A DNA stretch of 41,531 nucleotides, from the NCBI RefSeq assembly GCF_003864415.1, contig NZ_BFFP01000022.1:1-41531 (forward strand), read 5' to 3'. How positions within the stretch are numbered: the first letter of the stretch is position 1; each line of letters opens with the position of its first letter. The position numbers and the translations under genes were made by a program. Origin of the DNA: Ligilactobacillus salitolerans (GTDB lineage: Bacteria; Bacillota; Bacilli; Lactobacillales; Lactobacillaceae). Under the pieces are notes generated by a model, which did not search any database, was not told the origin of the DNA, and saw only the letters and a list, made by a program, of their open reading frames with translations. Below are positions 1 through 7,368 of this stretch, in pieces.

Positions 1-228
1 AGAAGCTAAAATCTAAGTGAATACACGGAAAGGGTACTGGCGCAATGCGCATAGTAAAACACTGTGTATATCCATAACAAACAAAAGACTGACACAGCGA
101 GGACTATTAAACATGTCCCAGTTGTATCAGTCAATTCAAGCAAAAGCTTAAGTTGTTGAACCGCCGTATACGGTTCCGTACGTACGGTGGTGTGGGAGGT
201 CGATAGTGTGAACTATCTCCTACCCGAT
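1..228 (+). mobile_element. Group II intron, 3' end (domains V and VI)
   Basis: The 3' part of a self-splicing retroelement whose body lies outside the window. Domain V is seen at about 158-196: the 5' strand ACCGCCGTA pairs with TACGGTGGT to give the lower helix, with a short apical hairpin between. Domain VI follows as a GGAGGT...CTATCTCCTACCC stem with an unpaired A near its 3' side, the usual branch-point position. The intron probably ends at CCCGAT, near 228. Maturase coding sequence precedes domain V. The intron is read on the + strand, antisense to the rep gene it interrupts. The 3' boundary could be off by a base or two. Confidence 0.85.
2..151 (+). pseudogene. Group II intron maturase, C-terminal fragment with in-frame stop
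   Basis: The frame starting at base 2 reads EAKI, then TAA at 14-16, then a 44-residue continuation beginning VNTRKGYWRN and ending SQLYQSIQAKA before a TAA at 149-151. NTRKGYWR followed by a TNxRLxxxG segment is the familiar C-terminal end of bacterial group II reverse transcriptase/maturases (LtrA type). The TAA falls just before the motif, where many family members have tryptophan, so the protein is probably truncated and the intron may no longer move by itself. A sequencing error at this codon cannot be excluded. The N-terminal part is outside the window. Confidence 0.7.
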
Positions 229-1333
229 TTCTCTGATGAATCAATGGTATTAAGTCCATTCGCTTTTCTTTCGTCACAAAATCAATTAATTTATTAGCCA
301 AATCTTGATTCCAACAATAATCATCGCGTCGTCCTAATAGTGGCGGCGGCAATTCAATAGTATTGTTAGCTAAGATTTCAATTCCATTATTTGATAAGAA
401 AAAAAGAGCTTGAGTAACAGCATACGGTCCTTGAACCTCAAACCAATGGAGTGTATCTTCAAAAATTGATTTTTCGTAACGTCGATGAACATTGGGGATA
501 TAGCTTGGTTTTAAATAATCGCTCCACCAGCGACTAATTACCTGATAAGTGGTATCACTATAAAAATTAAGTTCTGTACTAACAAAGCCTCGAATTAAAT
601 TTGTTAGTGTTTCTTTTTTAGTAAGATAGGCAATCGTTATAAAAAGGTCATTCGCAGTATCTTTTCGTGTTTCAGCTTCTAGTCTTATTTGTGGGGCCTG
701 TTTCAACACCACTTCACGCTCAACACCGCTTAAACCCATAGCTAGTTCTTTGCCTTTTTCGTAAATACGAAACATACATTCAGAACCACGTGCTCCGATT
801 ACTTGTGTTTTTGAGCGGGTTCTTTTATCAAACTCACTATCATAAACTGTATTTGTACGCCCTTTGGATAAGAATTGTTTACGACTGACTTTGCCAATGA
901 TTAGATCTATATCGAAGAATGTTTTTTCATTGTAATCATCAAGTGCTAGGTCAAGTCGTTTGACATCAAAGCTTATTGAGGAAGAACTCGCTAAGTCAAT
1001 GATACGCAATGCTAATTCTTGGAAAACATTCCGTTGGGAATTCTCGGCAAGATTAGCCCATTCATACATCGTACAGGCCTGACCACTCATCACTAATGTT
1101 CCTCGTCCAAGCTGTTTACTTTGATTTTCGTAAGTATAGTAGCGAATGGGTCCGCAAGTATACATAACGTCATAATCCTCATGCTTTAAAGTAGCATCTT
1201 CCACAGTCACACAGTCTAAACTAATCTGAAGAATGTCAGTATAAACTGTTGTCCAAGCTAACCCCTGAATCACAATTTGAAACCAATCAATTTTTCCTAA
1301 AACATTATTTGAGATGGGTTTTGGTTGTATCAA
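131..1333 (-). CDS. Rolling-circle replication initiator (Rep_trans family), 3' end replaced by intron
   Basis: Resembles the Rep_trans replication initiation factors of Tn916-like elements and small plasmids, which nick one DNA strand to begin rolling-circle replication or conjugative processing. The central FRIYEKGKE and IRLEAETRKD segments match the family's usual Y-x-K and R-x-E core. The start is TTG at 1333, about seven bases after AGGAGG. Residues 1-368 are native. From residue 369 (codon spanning 227-229) the frame runs antisense through group II intron domains VI and V, so the last 32 residues (…PPTPPYVRNRIRR…) are not rep sequence. The original C-terminus is lost. Activity of the chimera is uncertain because the conserved core is intact. 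Confidence 0.8.
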   Translation of the reverse strand: MIQPKPISNNVLGKIDWFQIVIQGLAWTTVYTDILQISLDCVTVEDATLKHEDYDVMYTCGPIRYYTYENQSKQLGRGTLVMSGQACTMYEWANLAENSQRNVFQELALRIIDLASSSSISFDVKRLDLALDDYNEKTFFDIDLIIGKVSRKQFLSKGRTNTVYDSEFDKRTRSKTQVIGARGSECMFRIYEKGKELAMGLSGVEREVVLKQAPQIRLEAETRKDTANDLFITIAYLTKKETLTNLIRGFVSTELNFYSDTTYQVISRWWSDYLKPSYIPNVHRRYEKSIFEDTLHWFEVQGPYAVTQALFFLSNNGIEILANNTIELPPPLLGRRDDYCWNQDLANKLIDFVTKEKRMDLIPLIHQRNRVGDSSHYRPPTPPYVRNRIRRFNNLSFCLN

Positions 1334-1441
1334 TAGATCACCTCCTAAAATTGCAAATTTTTACAAAATACCTACTGCTTGATAGATCAGTCATTGAAAT
1401 AGGTATTTCATGTTTTTGCCACTAATATTTGTATTGTTTTA

Positions 1442-1513
1442 GGGTGCTATTAGTAAGGCACCCGTTATGCCCTTTAGGCGTCACTTATGCCGCTGGCAGT
1501 GACGCCTAAGGGC
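1442..1513. repeat. Strong double hairpin beside rep; candidate nicking origin
   Basis: Two inverted repeats lie between rep and the excisionase-like gene. The first is GGGTGC (1442-1447) with GCACCC (1458-1463). The second pairs GCCCTTTAGGCGTCAC (1469-1484) with GTGACGCCTAAGGGC (1499-1513), with one bulged T, and is capped by TGCC-GCT-GGCA. The total is about 19 bp with a three-base loop. Neither arm is followed by a T-run on either strand, so a simple terminator is unlikely. Rolling-circle initiators nick at hairpins near their own genes, so a double-strand origin or oriT is a reasonable inference. The repeat overlaps the last codons of the gene ending at 1506. Confidence 0.5.
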
Positions 1514-1781
1514 TACTTTTGCTTTGATAGGTTAATAACCAATCATGGACAGCTTTTTTGCTGTAAAAGACCATGCCGCTTTCAAGCCTAATCTCTGGGC
1601 AACCATGTGCTACCCATTCTTTAAGCGTGTTAACACTGATACCAAAATGACTTGCACAATATTTTTGTTTCACAACATCGTTGCTATTTCCTGCGCTGTC
1701 AACAGCTTCTTTAATCATCAAAAATACACGTTCATTGGTTTCAGCTTGCCAACGAGCCATTGTTTCCTCCATGATACCCAT
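1506..1781 (-). CDS. Excisionase-like small DNA-binding protein
   Basis: A 91-residue protein with a winged-helix/MerR-like pattern in its second half: KYCASHFGISVNTLKEWV followed by a short wing and YSKKAVHDWL. This is typical of excisionase/helix-turn-helix proteins that bend att DNA with an integrase. The start at 1781 follows AGGAGGTGATACT. An alternative ATG at 1760 also has a good GGAGGAAAC site and would give 84 residues. It lies upstream of rep on the same strand, and both genes have nearly identical Shine-Dalgarno leaders. Excisionase is inferred from size, fold pattern and the integrase nearby; a rep-control protein is the alternative. Confidence 0.6.
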   Translation of the reverse strand: MGIMEETMARWQAETNERVFLMIKEAVDSAGNSNDVVKQKYCASHFGISVNTLKEWVAHGCPEIRLESGMVFYSKKAVHDWLLTYQSKSSP

Positions 1782-1999
1782 AGTATCACCTCCTAAATAG
1801 TTTACTATGAGAACTAATAGTTACATTTTGTAAACTATAATGATCTCAGATATAGTATATCATCAATAAAATTGTTGTCAATTAATATCTTTATGTATTA
1901 TTTGACTGCTTATAGTATTACAAAAGTTGACTTTCAGTAATACATCAATTATGATGATGTCATAGGATAATACCTAATACTAAGTTGAGGTGAAATAGT
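1782..1999. promoter_or_regulatory. Divergent control region with TAGTTTAC-type operator half-sites
   Basis: This gene-free stretch separates the leftward xis-like/rep pair from the rightward regulator/integrase pair. It contains the inverted repeat TAGTTTAC (1798-1805) and GTAAACTA (1830-1837), with a further half-site TAGTTAC near 1818. TATAAT at 1836-1841 could be a rightward -10 element but has no clear -35. The repeats are the likely binding site of the XRE protein encoded at 2000. The rest is very AT-rich with nothing else recognisable. Confidence 0.5.
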
Positions 2000-2515
2000 A
2001 TGATTGAGAACTTTGGATCGAACATTGCACGTTTACGTAAGGAATTTAATATGTCACAAACTGAATTGGCCGAAAAAATTGGTGTACAAAAACAGAGCAT
2101 TTCAAATATTGAGCGTGGGACACGATATCCAACATTTGAAACGCTTGAGAAATTTGCTAATGTTTTTCACGCAACACCAATGCAATTATTTGGTACACCA
2201 AAAGAGGTAGCACTAGCAGATACTCCCGCAATATTGGATCGAATTGATGCATACGACGAGAGAATTAGAACACTGTTTGAACTATCAAAAATTATGGATT
2301 CGTACCCAGTCGAAGAAATTAGTAAGGTAGCAAGCGAAGCACAATATATTGCAAACTTCTTTACGCCACATCCTAGTGTGGACGAAGACGGTGTTCCTAA
2401 CGTTGATGCTAGTGGCAAGGTCGTCATGGAACCAGCACTAGTTGACCGTTTACCACTTGATAAAATAACGGAAGCCGCTGAAAAAATCGATTATATAAAC
2501 AAAAATGGTAAATAG
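2000..2515 (+). CDS. XRE-family transcriptional regulator
   Basis: A 171-residue protein with an N-terminal helix-turn-helix, about residues 6-61 (IARLRKEFNMSQTELAEKIG … ISNIERGTRYPTFETLEKFA), of the Cro/CI class. The C-terminal 110 residues are not a recognisable peptidase or LexA-like domain and probably serve dimerisation. The ATG follows GAGGTGAAATAGT. The integrase begins 57 bp downstream on the same strand, so the pair is probably one transcript. Repression of the divergent promoter region at 1782-1999 is the likely role, keeping the integrated element quiet. Confidence 0.8.
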   Translation: MIENFGSNIARLRKEFNMSQTELAEKIGVQKQSISNIERGTRYPTFETLEKFANVFHATPMQLFGTPKEVALADTPAILDRIDAYDERIRTLFELSKIMDSYPVEEISKVASEAQYIANFFTPHPSVDEDGVPNVDASGKVVMEPALVDRLPLDKITEAAEKIDYINKNGK

Positions 2516-2572
2516 TTTCAACAGCTGTATTAATTTTTCCTATGCACCCCAACAACATAGGAGGAAAAATAA

Positions 2573-3733
2573 ATGGCAACAATTAAGCAATATTCTAAAA
2601 AAGATGGTGCCAAACGTTGGATGTTCAAAACTTATTTAGGCATCAATTCAGTTACTGGTAAACAAGACACGGCTATGCGACGTAACTTTGCCACTAGGCG
2701 TGAGGCAAAAGCAGCAATGGAACGTGTTAAAGTGCAATATCAGAATGGAGAACTTGCTTGCCAACAACAGAGTAATGGTGATCTTTTTCAAGAAGTTTTT
2801 GACTTATGGAAAGAGAATTACGAATATACCGTTAAAGAAAGTACCTTTGTAAAAACAGTCGAACAGTTTAAAGTTCACGTATTACCAGAATTTGGGCATA
2901 AATCAATGAGCAGTATTACGGTTGCAGATGTTCAGAAATTTATTAATCGTAAGGCAAAAACATATGTAAAGTTTCGTGACTTAAAAATAGATATTGCGCG
3001 TATTTTTGAATATGCCATTACTTTAGGTATTGTTGATTCTAACCCAGCAGAAAAAATTAGTATTCCTCGCAAGGTCGAAAAAATAGATAAAGTTGAACGC
3101 AAAAACTATTATTCGCGAGATGAATTAAAAGAATTTTTAAAGCTTTGTTATGAGCAGCAACCATTTCATATTTTTATGTTTTTTCAACTTTTGTCGGCTT
3201 CGGGTTGTCGGCGAGGCGAAATTTTAGCACTTGAATGGTGCAATGTTGATTTTGAAAATCAATGCATTCATATCAAACAGAATTTGGCCCGTGGTAAAGA
3301 CAGACGACTCTACCTTGATTATCCGAAGACAAGACATTCAAAGCGGACAATCAGCCTTGATTTAGAAACAATGAAATATCTGGATCAATGGCGATCATTA
3401 CAACGACAAGAAATGTTGAAACTAGGTTTTAATACATTGAGTAACAAAAATCAACTTGTCTTTGCCAACCAAAATAATAGTTTCATTCAACTATCAAAGC
3501 CGCGAACTTGGATGTTGCAAAATGTTAAGAAAAATAATCTACGTGAAATAACTGTTCATGGTTTTAGACATACACATGCAACACTGCTACTAGAGGCCGG
3601 TATTGCGCCAAAAGTTATTTCCGAGCGTTTAGGTCATGCCTCAATTCAAATTACACTAGACCTTTATTCACACGTGACTGAGAAGATGGAAACGGAAGTA
3701 CCAAACGTGTTTGCAAAGGTCATGCGTGACTAA
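2573..3733 (+). CDS. Tyrosine recombinase of the integrative element (Tn916-Int-like)
   Basis: A 386-residue site-specific recombinase. An N-terminal arm-binding region (residues ~1-60, with KRWMFKTYLGINSVTGK) is followed by a SAM-like core-binding domain. The catalytic domain has Arg at about 212 (SASGCRRGEI), HGFRHTH at about 329-335, GHASIQ, and the nucleophilic Tyr at about 365 (TLDLYSHV). All expected catalytic residues are present, so it should be active. The ATG is preceded by AGGAGGAAAAATAA. It would integrate and excise the left-hand element, probably with the small protein at 1506-1781. It is only distantly similar to the second recombinase at 3908. Confidence 0.9.
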   Translation: MATIKQYSKKDGAKRWMFKTYLGINSVTGKQDTAMRRNFATRREAKAAMERVKVQYQNGELACQQQSNGDLFQEVFDLWKENYEYTVKESTFVKTVEQFKVHVLPEFGHKSMSSITVADVQKFINRKAKTYVKFRDLKIDIARIFEYAITLGIVDSNPAEKISIPRKVEKIDKVERKNYYSRDELKEFLKLCYEQQPFHIFMFFQLLSASGCRRGEILALEWCNVDFENQCIHIKQNLARGKDRRLYLDYPKTRHSKRTISLDLETMKYLDQWRSLQRQEMLKLGFNTLSNKNQLVFANQNNSFIQLSKPRTWMLQNVKKNNLREITVHGFRHTHATLLLEAGIAPKVISERLGHASIQITLDLYSHVTEKMETEVPNVFAKVMRD

Positions 3734-3767
3734 TATCAAGAGCAATTTCAAGATCAGTCAATAAAAA

Positions 3768-3819
3768 AAGAACGCCTAATCGTTCAAAACCCATTCAGGT
3801 CAACGATTAGAGCGTTCTT
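3768..3819 (-). terminator. Rho-independent terminator between the two convergent integrase genes
   Basis: AAGAACGCCTAATCGTT (3768-3784) pairs with AACGATTAGAGCGTTCTT (3802-3819), a 17-bp stem with one bulged base and a 17-base loop. On the minus strand the stem is followed by a run of T (A-run at 3763-3769 on +), a good terminator for the prophage integrase transcript. On the plus strand the tail is only TTCTTAATATT, so it may act weakly there for the integrase ending at 3733. Confidence 0.75.
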
Positions 3820-3907
3820 AATATTGAATATAGAGGAGAGTACATAATTTATAGCCCCTTATGCGGCAAGGGTTAGAGTGCTGTTGTGCACGCAATGTGC
3901 ACGGACA
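3820..3907. other. Gene-free spacer between the recombinases; possible attachment region
   Basis: This short spacer adjoins the 3' end of the prophage integrase, the usual place of an att core. It contains a small CCCTT/AAGGG hairpin and two GTGCAC palindromes five bases apart at about 3883-3899. No matching core was found near the right side of the window, so assignment as an attachment site rests on position only. Confidence 0.3.
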
Positions 3908-5038
3908 TCAATTCTGAATACTTTTGGAATTCATAGTTTTAACTTTTTTCTTATGGATTTTATTTAAAATACTTTCAATTTGATTGTCAGATTGAACTTT
4001 ATACTCGTCAATTAAGTATGAATATACTCGGCTAGTCGTGGTGATATCAGAATGACCTAATCGTTTAGCGATGATGTATAGCTCCACATGATTTGCCAGT
4101 AAATAAGCCACGTGTGTGTGTCTGAGGCTGTGGAAGTGGAAACCTTGACGATTTATCGAACAGTCCGTTAAACACTCTCTAAGCGTCTTATTGACCGCTG
4201 AAGAGGTGGGGATAGTTTTGTATTGATTCTCGAAAACCATTTCTGTCTTATTTGGTTTTAACTCCTTTAGAATATCCAGCAGATTCTGATTAACACGGAT
4301 TATCCGTTTTGATGATTCATTTTTTGTATCCTTGAATTGGTGGTCTGTCTCATGCCAAGCTTTGTTAATTGTGATCGTCTTAAAATTAAAGTTAATGTCT
4401 TTCCATGTAAGGGCTTGAATCTCACCTAAGCGGGCCCCAGTGTAGAGTGCAGTTAAGATCATATATTTAGCAGTGAAGTGGTGATTAAGTGATTCAATCA
4501 GATAGCTGCATAGCTTTTCCATATCCTGAATTGATAGGTAATCAACGCAACGAGTTCGTTTTTTATCATAGACAAGATCAGTACCTTCGACGAAATCTTT
4601 ATTAATATCACCATCGTATAGGGCGTCTTTAACACATGCGTGGATTAAGGAATTAAATTTGCTGACAGTAGATTTCGCATGTTGTTTTCCAAATTGAGCG
4701 ATGAATTTGCGATATTTACGTCGATCTAGCTCTTCTATCGGGGTGCGTGGTAAATAGTTCTGGAGTGCATGATAAACTTGCTTATACGTCAATTTAGTAC
4801 GTTCTGTGACGTTATCTTCCTTGTACGTGGTGAACCAAGACCAAAAGTAATCAGGAAACGGCGTTTTAGAATCGACAGAGGCAAAGCCGCGATCTTTGAG
4901 ATATTCATTTTCATTAGCGAATTTTTCAGCTTCAGCTTTAAGCTTGAAACTCTTGTTCTTAAAATGGCGCTTATTATCATCGTCAAACCACGATACTCGG
5001 ACTTGCCAACTATTGCCACGCTTTTTTATACTAGCCAT
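3908..5038 (-). CDS. int: Prophage integrase (tyrosine recombinase)
   Basis: A phage-type tyrosine recombinase of 376 residues. The N-terminal AP2-like arm-binding region begins MASIKKRGNSWQVRVSWFD, then comes a core-binding segment and the catalytic domain. Catalytic residues: Arg at about 202 (TGARLGEI), HSLRHTH near 301-307, GHSDIT, and Tyr near 338 (SRVYSYL). The start was placed at 5038 because AAAGGA lies nine bases upstream; the ATG three codons earlier touches the ribosome-binding site. The gene is last in the leftward lysogeny operon, next to the presumed attachment site, and ends before a strong minus-strand terminator. Confidence 0.92.
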   Translation of the reverse strand: MASIKKRGNSWQVRVSWFDDDNKRHFKNKSFKLKAEAEKFANENEYLKDRGFASVDSKTPFPDYFWSWFTTYKEDNVTERTKLTYKQVYHALQNYLPRTPIEELDRRKYRKFIAQFGKQHAKSTVSKFNSLIHACVKDALYDGDINKDFVEGTDLVYDKKRTRCVDYLSIQDMEKLCSYLIESLNHHFTAKYMILTALYTGARLGEIQALTWKDINFNFKTITINKAWHETDHQFKDTKNESSKRIIRVNQNLLDILKELKPNKTEMVFENQYKTIPTSSAVNKTLRECLTDCSINRQGFHFHSLRHTHVAYLLANHVELYIIAKRLGHSDITTTSRVYSYLIDEYKVQSDNQIESILNKIHKKKVKTMNSKSIQN

Positions 5039-5069
5039 TCCGTTCATTCCTTTCTGTGTTAAGATAGTA

Positions 5070-5089
5070 AAAGGGCAGAATTGTCCTTT
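5070..5089 (-). terminator. Possible weak terminator/attenuator upstream of integrase
   Basis: AAAGGGCA (5070-5077) and TGTCCTTT (5082-5089) form an 8-bp stem with one G-T pair and a four-base loop. Read leftward it is followed by TTTTAC, a weak T-tract, which could reduce read-through from the membrane-protein gene into int. A second imperfect pair, CACATCC with GGGTGTG followed by TTTTT on the + strand, lies at about 5104-5137. Confidence 0.35.
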
Positions 5090-5141
5090 ACAATCTATGT
5101 AGGCACATCCTAAGCTTTGGCGAGGGCAGGGTGTGTTTTTG

Positions 5142-5777
5142 TTATTCAGTTAAGTTTTTGTATAATTTTTTTGCTTCCTGGTCATATTTGCCAAAGTCTT
5201 TGTTAAAAGAATAATAACTTTCGCCGCTTGGATCAGAAACATATTCAGAATATTCTTTAATCTCTTTGTAGGCCTTTTTATAAGCGTTAAAATCATATGT
5301 TCCAGTATCGTTTGCTTTTAATAAAGCGTAGGTACCTTCCAGTTTTTTTACTTCGTCGCTCATATCAGAAATTCCGTCTTCATTAGCATTAACTGCCATA
5401 GTAATCGTATCAGTTGGATCGAAGTCTTCGTCATACGAAGTGTTATCTATTGCCGTTTCCCAACGATCTTGAATATCATTTCCAACATCTTCTGAGGTTC
5501 CCCAGATGGAAGAATATTCTGCACGAAATTCTTTAGCATATTTTTCAAATTCTTTGTCCTGTTGTGCATATTGATGCTGAATATAAGTATCTATGCCAAA
5601 AGACATTCCGCCTGAAACAATCATTATTGTGCCAACAATCAGAGTTCCCAATTTACCGACACGTTTTACAGTTGTCAATTTTCCAGAAATCCCTACTAGC
5701 CAAGTTATTGCGAATCCAATCATAATGACAGCTGCAATGATCGCAATAATTACCATAATCCCTTCAAATGCATCCAT
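5142..5777 (-). CDS. Two-helix membrane protein of the lysogeny module
   Basis: A 211-residue protein of unknown family. Two strongly hydrophobic segments lie at about residues 6-28 (IMVIIAIIAAVIMIGFAITW) and 41-60 (GTLIVGTIMIVSGGMSFGI). A hydrophilic, acidic domain of about 150 residues, rich in Tyr, Lys and Glu, follows. The ATG at 5777 has GGGGGAA six bases upstream; an upstream in-frame start at 5792 lacks this spacing. It sits between integrase and the ImmA-like peptidase, where temperate phages of Gram-positive bacteria often encode superinfection exclusion or host-protection proteins. That role is inferred from position only. Confidence 0.6.
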   Translation of the reverse strand: MDAFEGIMVIIAIIAAVIMIGFAITWLVGISGKLTTVKRVGKLGTLIVGTIMIVSGGMSFGIDTYIQHQYAQQDKEFEKYAKEFRAEYSSIWGTSEDVGNDIQDRWETAIDNTSYDEDFDPTDTITMAVNANEDGISDMSDEVKKLEGTYALLKANDTGTYDFNAYKKAYKEIKEYSEYVSDPSGESYYSFNKDFGKYDQEAKKLYKNLTE

Positions 5778-5846
5778 ATTTAATTCCCCCATAAAGTATA
5801 ATTTGTCCCCATCGGTTTTTTACGTCCACGCGGGCCGGACAAAAGC

Positions 5847-6266
5847 TTAATATACTGAATAAATTTGATCATCGGCGCATATAAAACACTTCTTAACTTT
5901 TTCCTCCATTTGCCTGGGTATTCCGTATAATTCCATAAACTCAATATAATTCCTCGGCAGGAGATCTTCACTCTTACAGTAATCCAATAATAAATTAATT
6001 GCTCGTTCGTTAGCAGCAGCTTCAATCTTAGAATGAGCAGTTGCAGTACTGTAATAGAATGTTCCTTCATCTTCATTTAGAACATGCCCGATTTCATGCG
6101 CAAAAATAAATGGTAATTCATCTCGGTTTTCCCAATTTAAATTCACAATTATAGATCTCCCATACATACATGATGGAACGTTTTGACCGAAGCTCAAGCT
6201 GTTTAAAGTAACAGCAATTTGATGATCAAACGCAAAATCACACAACCACCTAATAATGTCATCCAT
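5847..6266 (-). CDS. ImmA/IrrE-type metallopeptidase (DUF955)
   Basis: A 139-residue protein with the zinc-peptidase motif HEIGH at about residues 57-61, preceded by ELPFIFA and followed by VLNEDEGTFYYS. ImmA-type proteins cleave phage or element repressors after a host signal, so the probable substrate is the CI-like repressor encoded just upstream. The ATG at 6266 is seven bases after AGGGG; a TTG one codon earlier is less well placed. The two genes are separated by 11 bases and share a transcript. The pairing suggests ImmR/ImmA-like induction control rather than RecA-driven self-cleavage. Confidence 0.85.
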   Translation of the reverse strand: MDDIIRWLCDFAFDHQIAVTLNSLSFGQNVPSCMYGRSIIVNLNWENRDELPFIFAHEIGHVLNEDEGTFYYSTATAHSKIEAAANERAINLLLDYCKSEDLLPRNYIEFMELYGIPRQMEEKVKKCFICADDQIYSVY

Positions 6267-6277
6267 CAAATTTCCCC

Positions 6278-6610
6278 TTATTTATTGTCCCCATTCATTA
6301 AACGAAAAATTTCTAGCATCTTTTTTCTATCTTCATCCGATAGCGGTTTTCCTTGATAAGTAAACAAGACCGTATCATCATCTAAATCAGCAGATTTTTC
6401 TCCACTACCAAGTGGGTCGTCAGTGCGTCCTAGCAAATAGTCAACCGTTACATGAAAGTAATCGGCTACTTTTTCTAAATCTGTACCCTTTGGATCGCTT
6501 TGTTTCCATTTGTAGAAGATATTTTTGCTAAAACCAAGTTCTTCTGCAATATTTTGTAGACTTTTATCACGTTTTTTTGCTAAATCTTTTATGCGTTCAA
6601 ATACTGTCAT
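6278..6610 (-). CDS. CI-like prophage repressor (XRE family)
   Basis: A 110-residue helix-turn-helix protein: FERIKDLAKKRDKSLQNIAE, then GFSKNIFYKWKQ and LEKVADYFHVTVDYLLGRTD, the classic XRE pattern. There is no LexA-like Ser/Lys peptidase domain, consistent with control by the ImmA-like peptidase encoded next. The start at 6610 follows GGAGGAAATGTTGCT; an upstream in-frame start (6643) would run through the ribosome-binding site. It is first gene of the leftward lysogeny operon and probably binds the repeats in the space up to 6906. Confidence 0.85.
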   Translation of the reverse strand: MTVFERIKDLAKKRDKSLQNIAEELGFSKNIFYKWKQSDPKGTDLEKVADYFHVTVDYLLGRTDDPLGSGEKSADLDDDTVLFTYQGKPLSDEDRKKMLEIFRLMNGDNK

Positions 6611-6906
6611 AGCAACATTTCCTCCATAAATGGAGATAAACAATAATACAAACCGGTAAAAATGTGTTGACTAAATAATCCGAACGTATTATTATTTACT
6701 CGTAAGTTATTTTAGTAGATAAAAAGCACTAAAAAAGCAAAGCCTTTAAAACAATAGTTTGGCGACTGGTTGGAATTAAAGGGGCTTAAATAACGTTTAT
6801 TTACTATGCCTTCATTTTATATGAACGTATAAAAATAATCAATAGCTTTTTATAAATATCTATTAAAATTGCTTACACCTTTACATATAAGAAAGGAGTG
6901 AGCCAA
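6611..6906. promoter_or_regulatory. Lysogeny/lytic switch region with promoters and operator repeats
   Basis: This AT-rich divergent region separates the repressor from the first early gene. TTGACT (6667-6672) and TATTAT (6690-6695), 17 bases apart, form a good rightward promoter. The octamer GAACGTAT occurs at about 6682 and 6823, with a related AACGTTTA near 6793; these are candidate CI/Cro sites. TTTTATA (6815-6821) and TATAAAA (6828-6834) flank the second octamer as an inverted repeat. AAGC-CTTTAA (6740-6749) pairs with TTAAAG-GG-GCTT (6776-6787), a possible leader hairpin. Confidence 0.55.
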
Positions 6907-7098
6907 ATGCCGGAAACATTAACATCCAGGGACAAGATTATTGCTTTCCTGAGTAAGAACGATATTTCCTTCGCGGATATTGCCACGATGTACAGCATAT
7001 CCAAGCAAGATGTTGGCGATTATTTGTCAGGCCGCAAGAAAAATCCTGCGGCAAATAAGTTAATTATCAGACTGATTTCAGATTTCAAAATTAGATAG
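6907..7098 (+). CDS. Small Cro-like helix-turn-helix protein
   Basis: A 63-residue protein with a compact helical pattern (IIAFLSKNDISFADIATMYS, then SKQDVGDYLSGRKKNPAANK). It resembles a minimal helix-turn-helix of the kind that opposes the CI repressor at early promoters. The ATG at 6907 is eight bases after AAAGGAG; a GTG at 6898 touches that site and is rejected. It is first gene of the rightward operon. The Cro-like role follows from position and size; the fold assignment is tentative. Confidence 0.6.
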   Translation: MPETLTSRDKIIAFLSKNDISFADIATMYSISKQDVGDYLSGRKKNPAANKLIIRLISDFKIR

Positions 7099-7110
7099 GT
7101 GGTGAATGAG

Positions 7111-7356
7111 ATGAAGTTATACCAAGCATTAGATGTTCAGAATGGACAGCTTGAATTCTTTTCTTCAGGTAAAGGATTGATCGATGAATTCATTAGACGA
7201 TATCCCAAGGCAAAAATATCAATGATTAGTTCGAAGCTATGGCACGAAATATGTGATCGTTTTGAGTTTAGTGATTTCAACATTGATGACTTTCAGTTTT
7301 ATTTGATGGATGAACAGGCTGAGACGGCTGAGAATATGTATCTTGATGGAATCTAG
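7111..7356 (+). CDS. Hypothetical early phage protein
   Basis: An 81-residue protein not recognised. It is soluble and mixed alpha/beta in appearance, with an acidic C-terminal half (DFNIDDFQFYLMDEQAETAENM). The ATG at 7111 follows AGGTGGTGA; two GTG codons just upstream are part of that site. It lies 12 bp after the Cro-like gene and 12 bp before the next gene, so it is co-transcribed with both. Confidence 0.6.
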   Translation: MKLYQALDVQNGQLEFFSSGKGLIDEFIRRYPKAKISMISSKLWHEICDRFEFSDFNIDDFQFYLMDEQAETAENMYLDGI

Positions 7357-7368
7357 GGTGGTGAGTAA

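Larger units (their letters stand above)
229..3733. mobile_element. Small integrative element remnant (rep, xis-like, XRE, integrase)
   Basis: Four genes form a compact module. Leftward are an excisionase-like gene and a rolling-circle rep gene; rightward are an XRE regulator and a Tn916-like integrase. The regulatory space between the two arms carries repeated TAGTTTAC-like half-sites. This layout suits an integrative mobilizable element or cryptic plasmid-like island that excises by Int/Xis and replicates through Rep. Its left part is cut by the group II intron, and no mobilisation or cargo genes are visible here. Element ends (att sites) were not identified, so the stated limits are those of the genes. 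Confidence 0.6.

Noticed and set aside
3820-3907. A defined attL core for the prophage
   Set aside because: No repeat of this sequence was found at the right side of the window, so no core could be stated.
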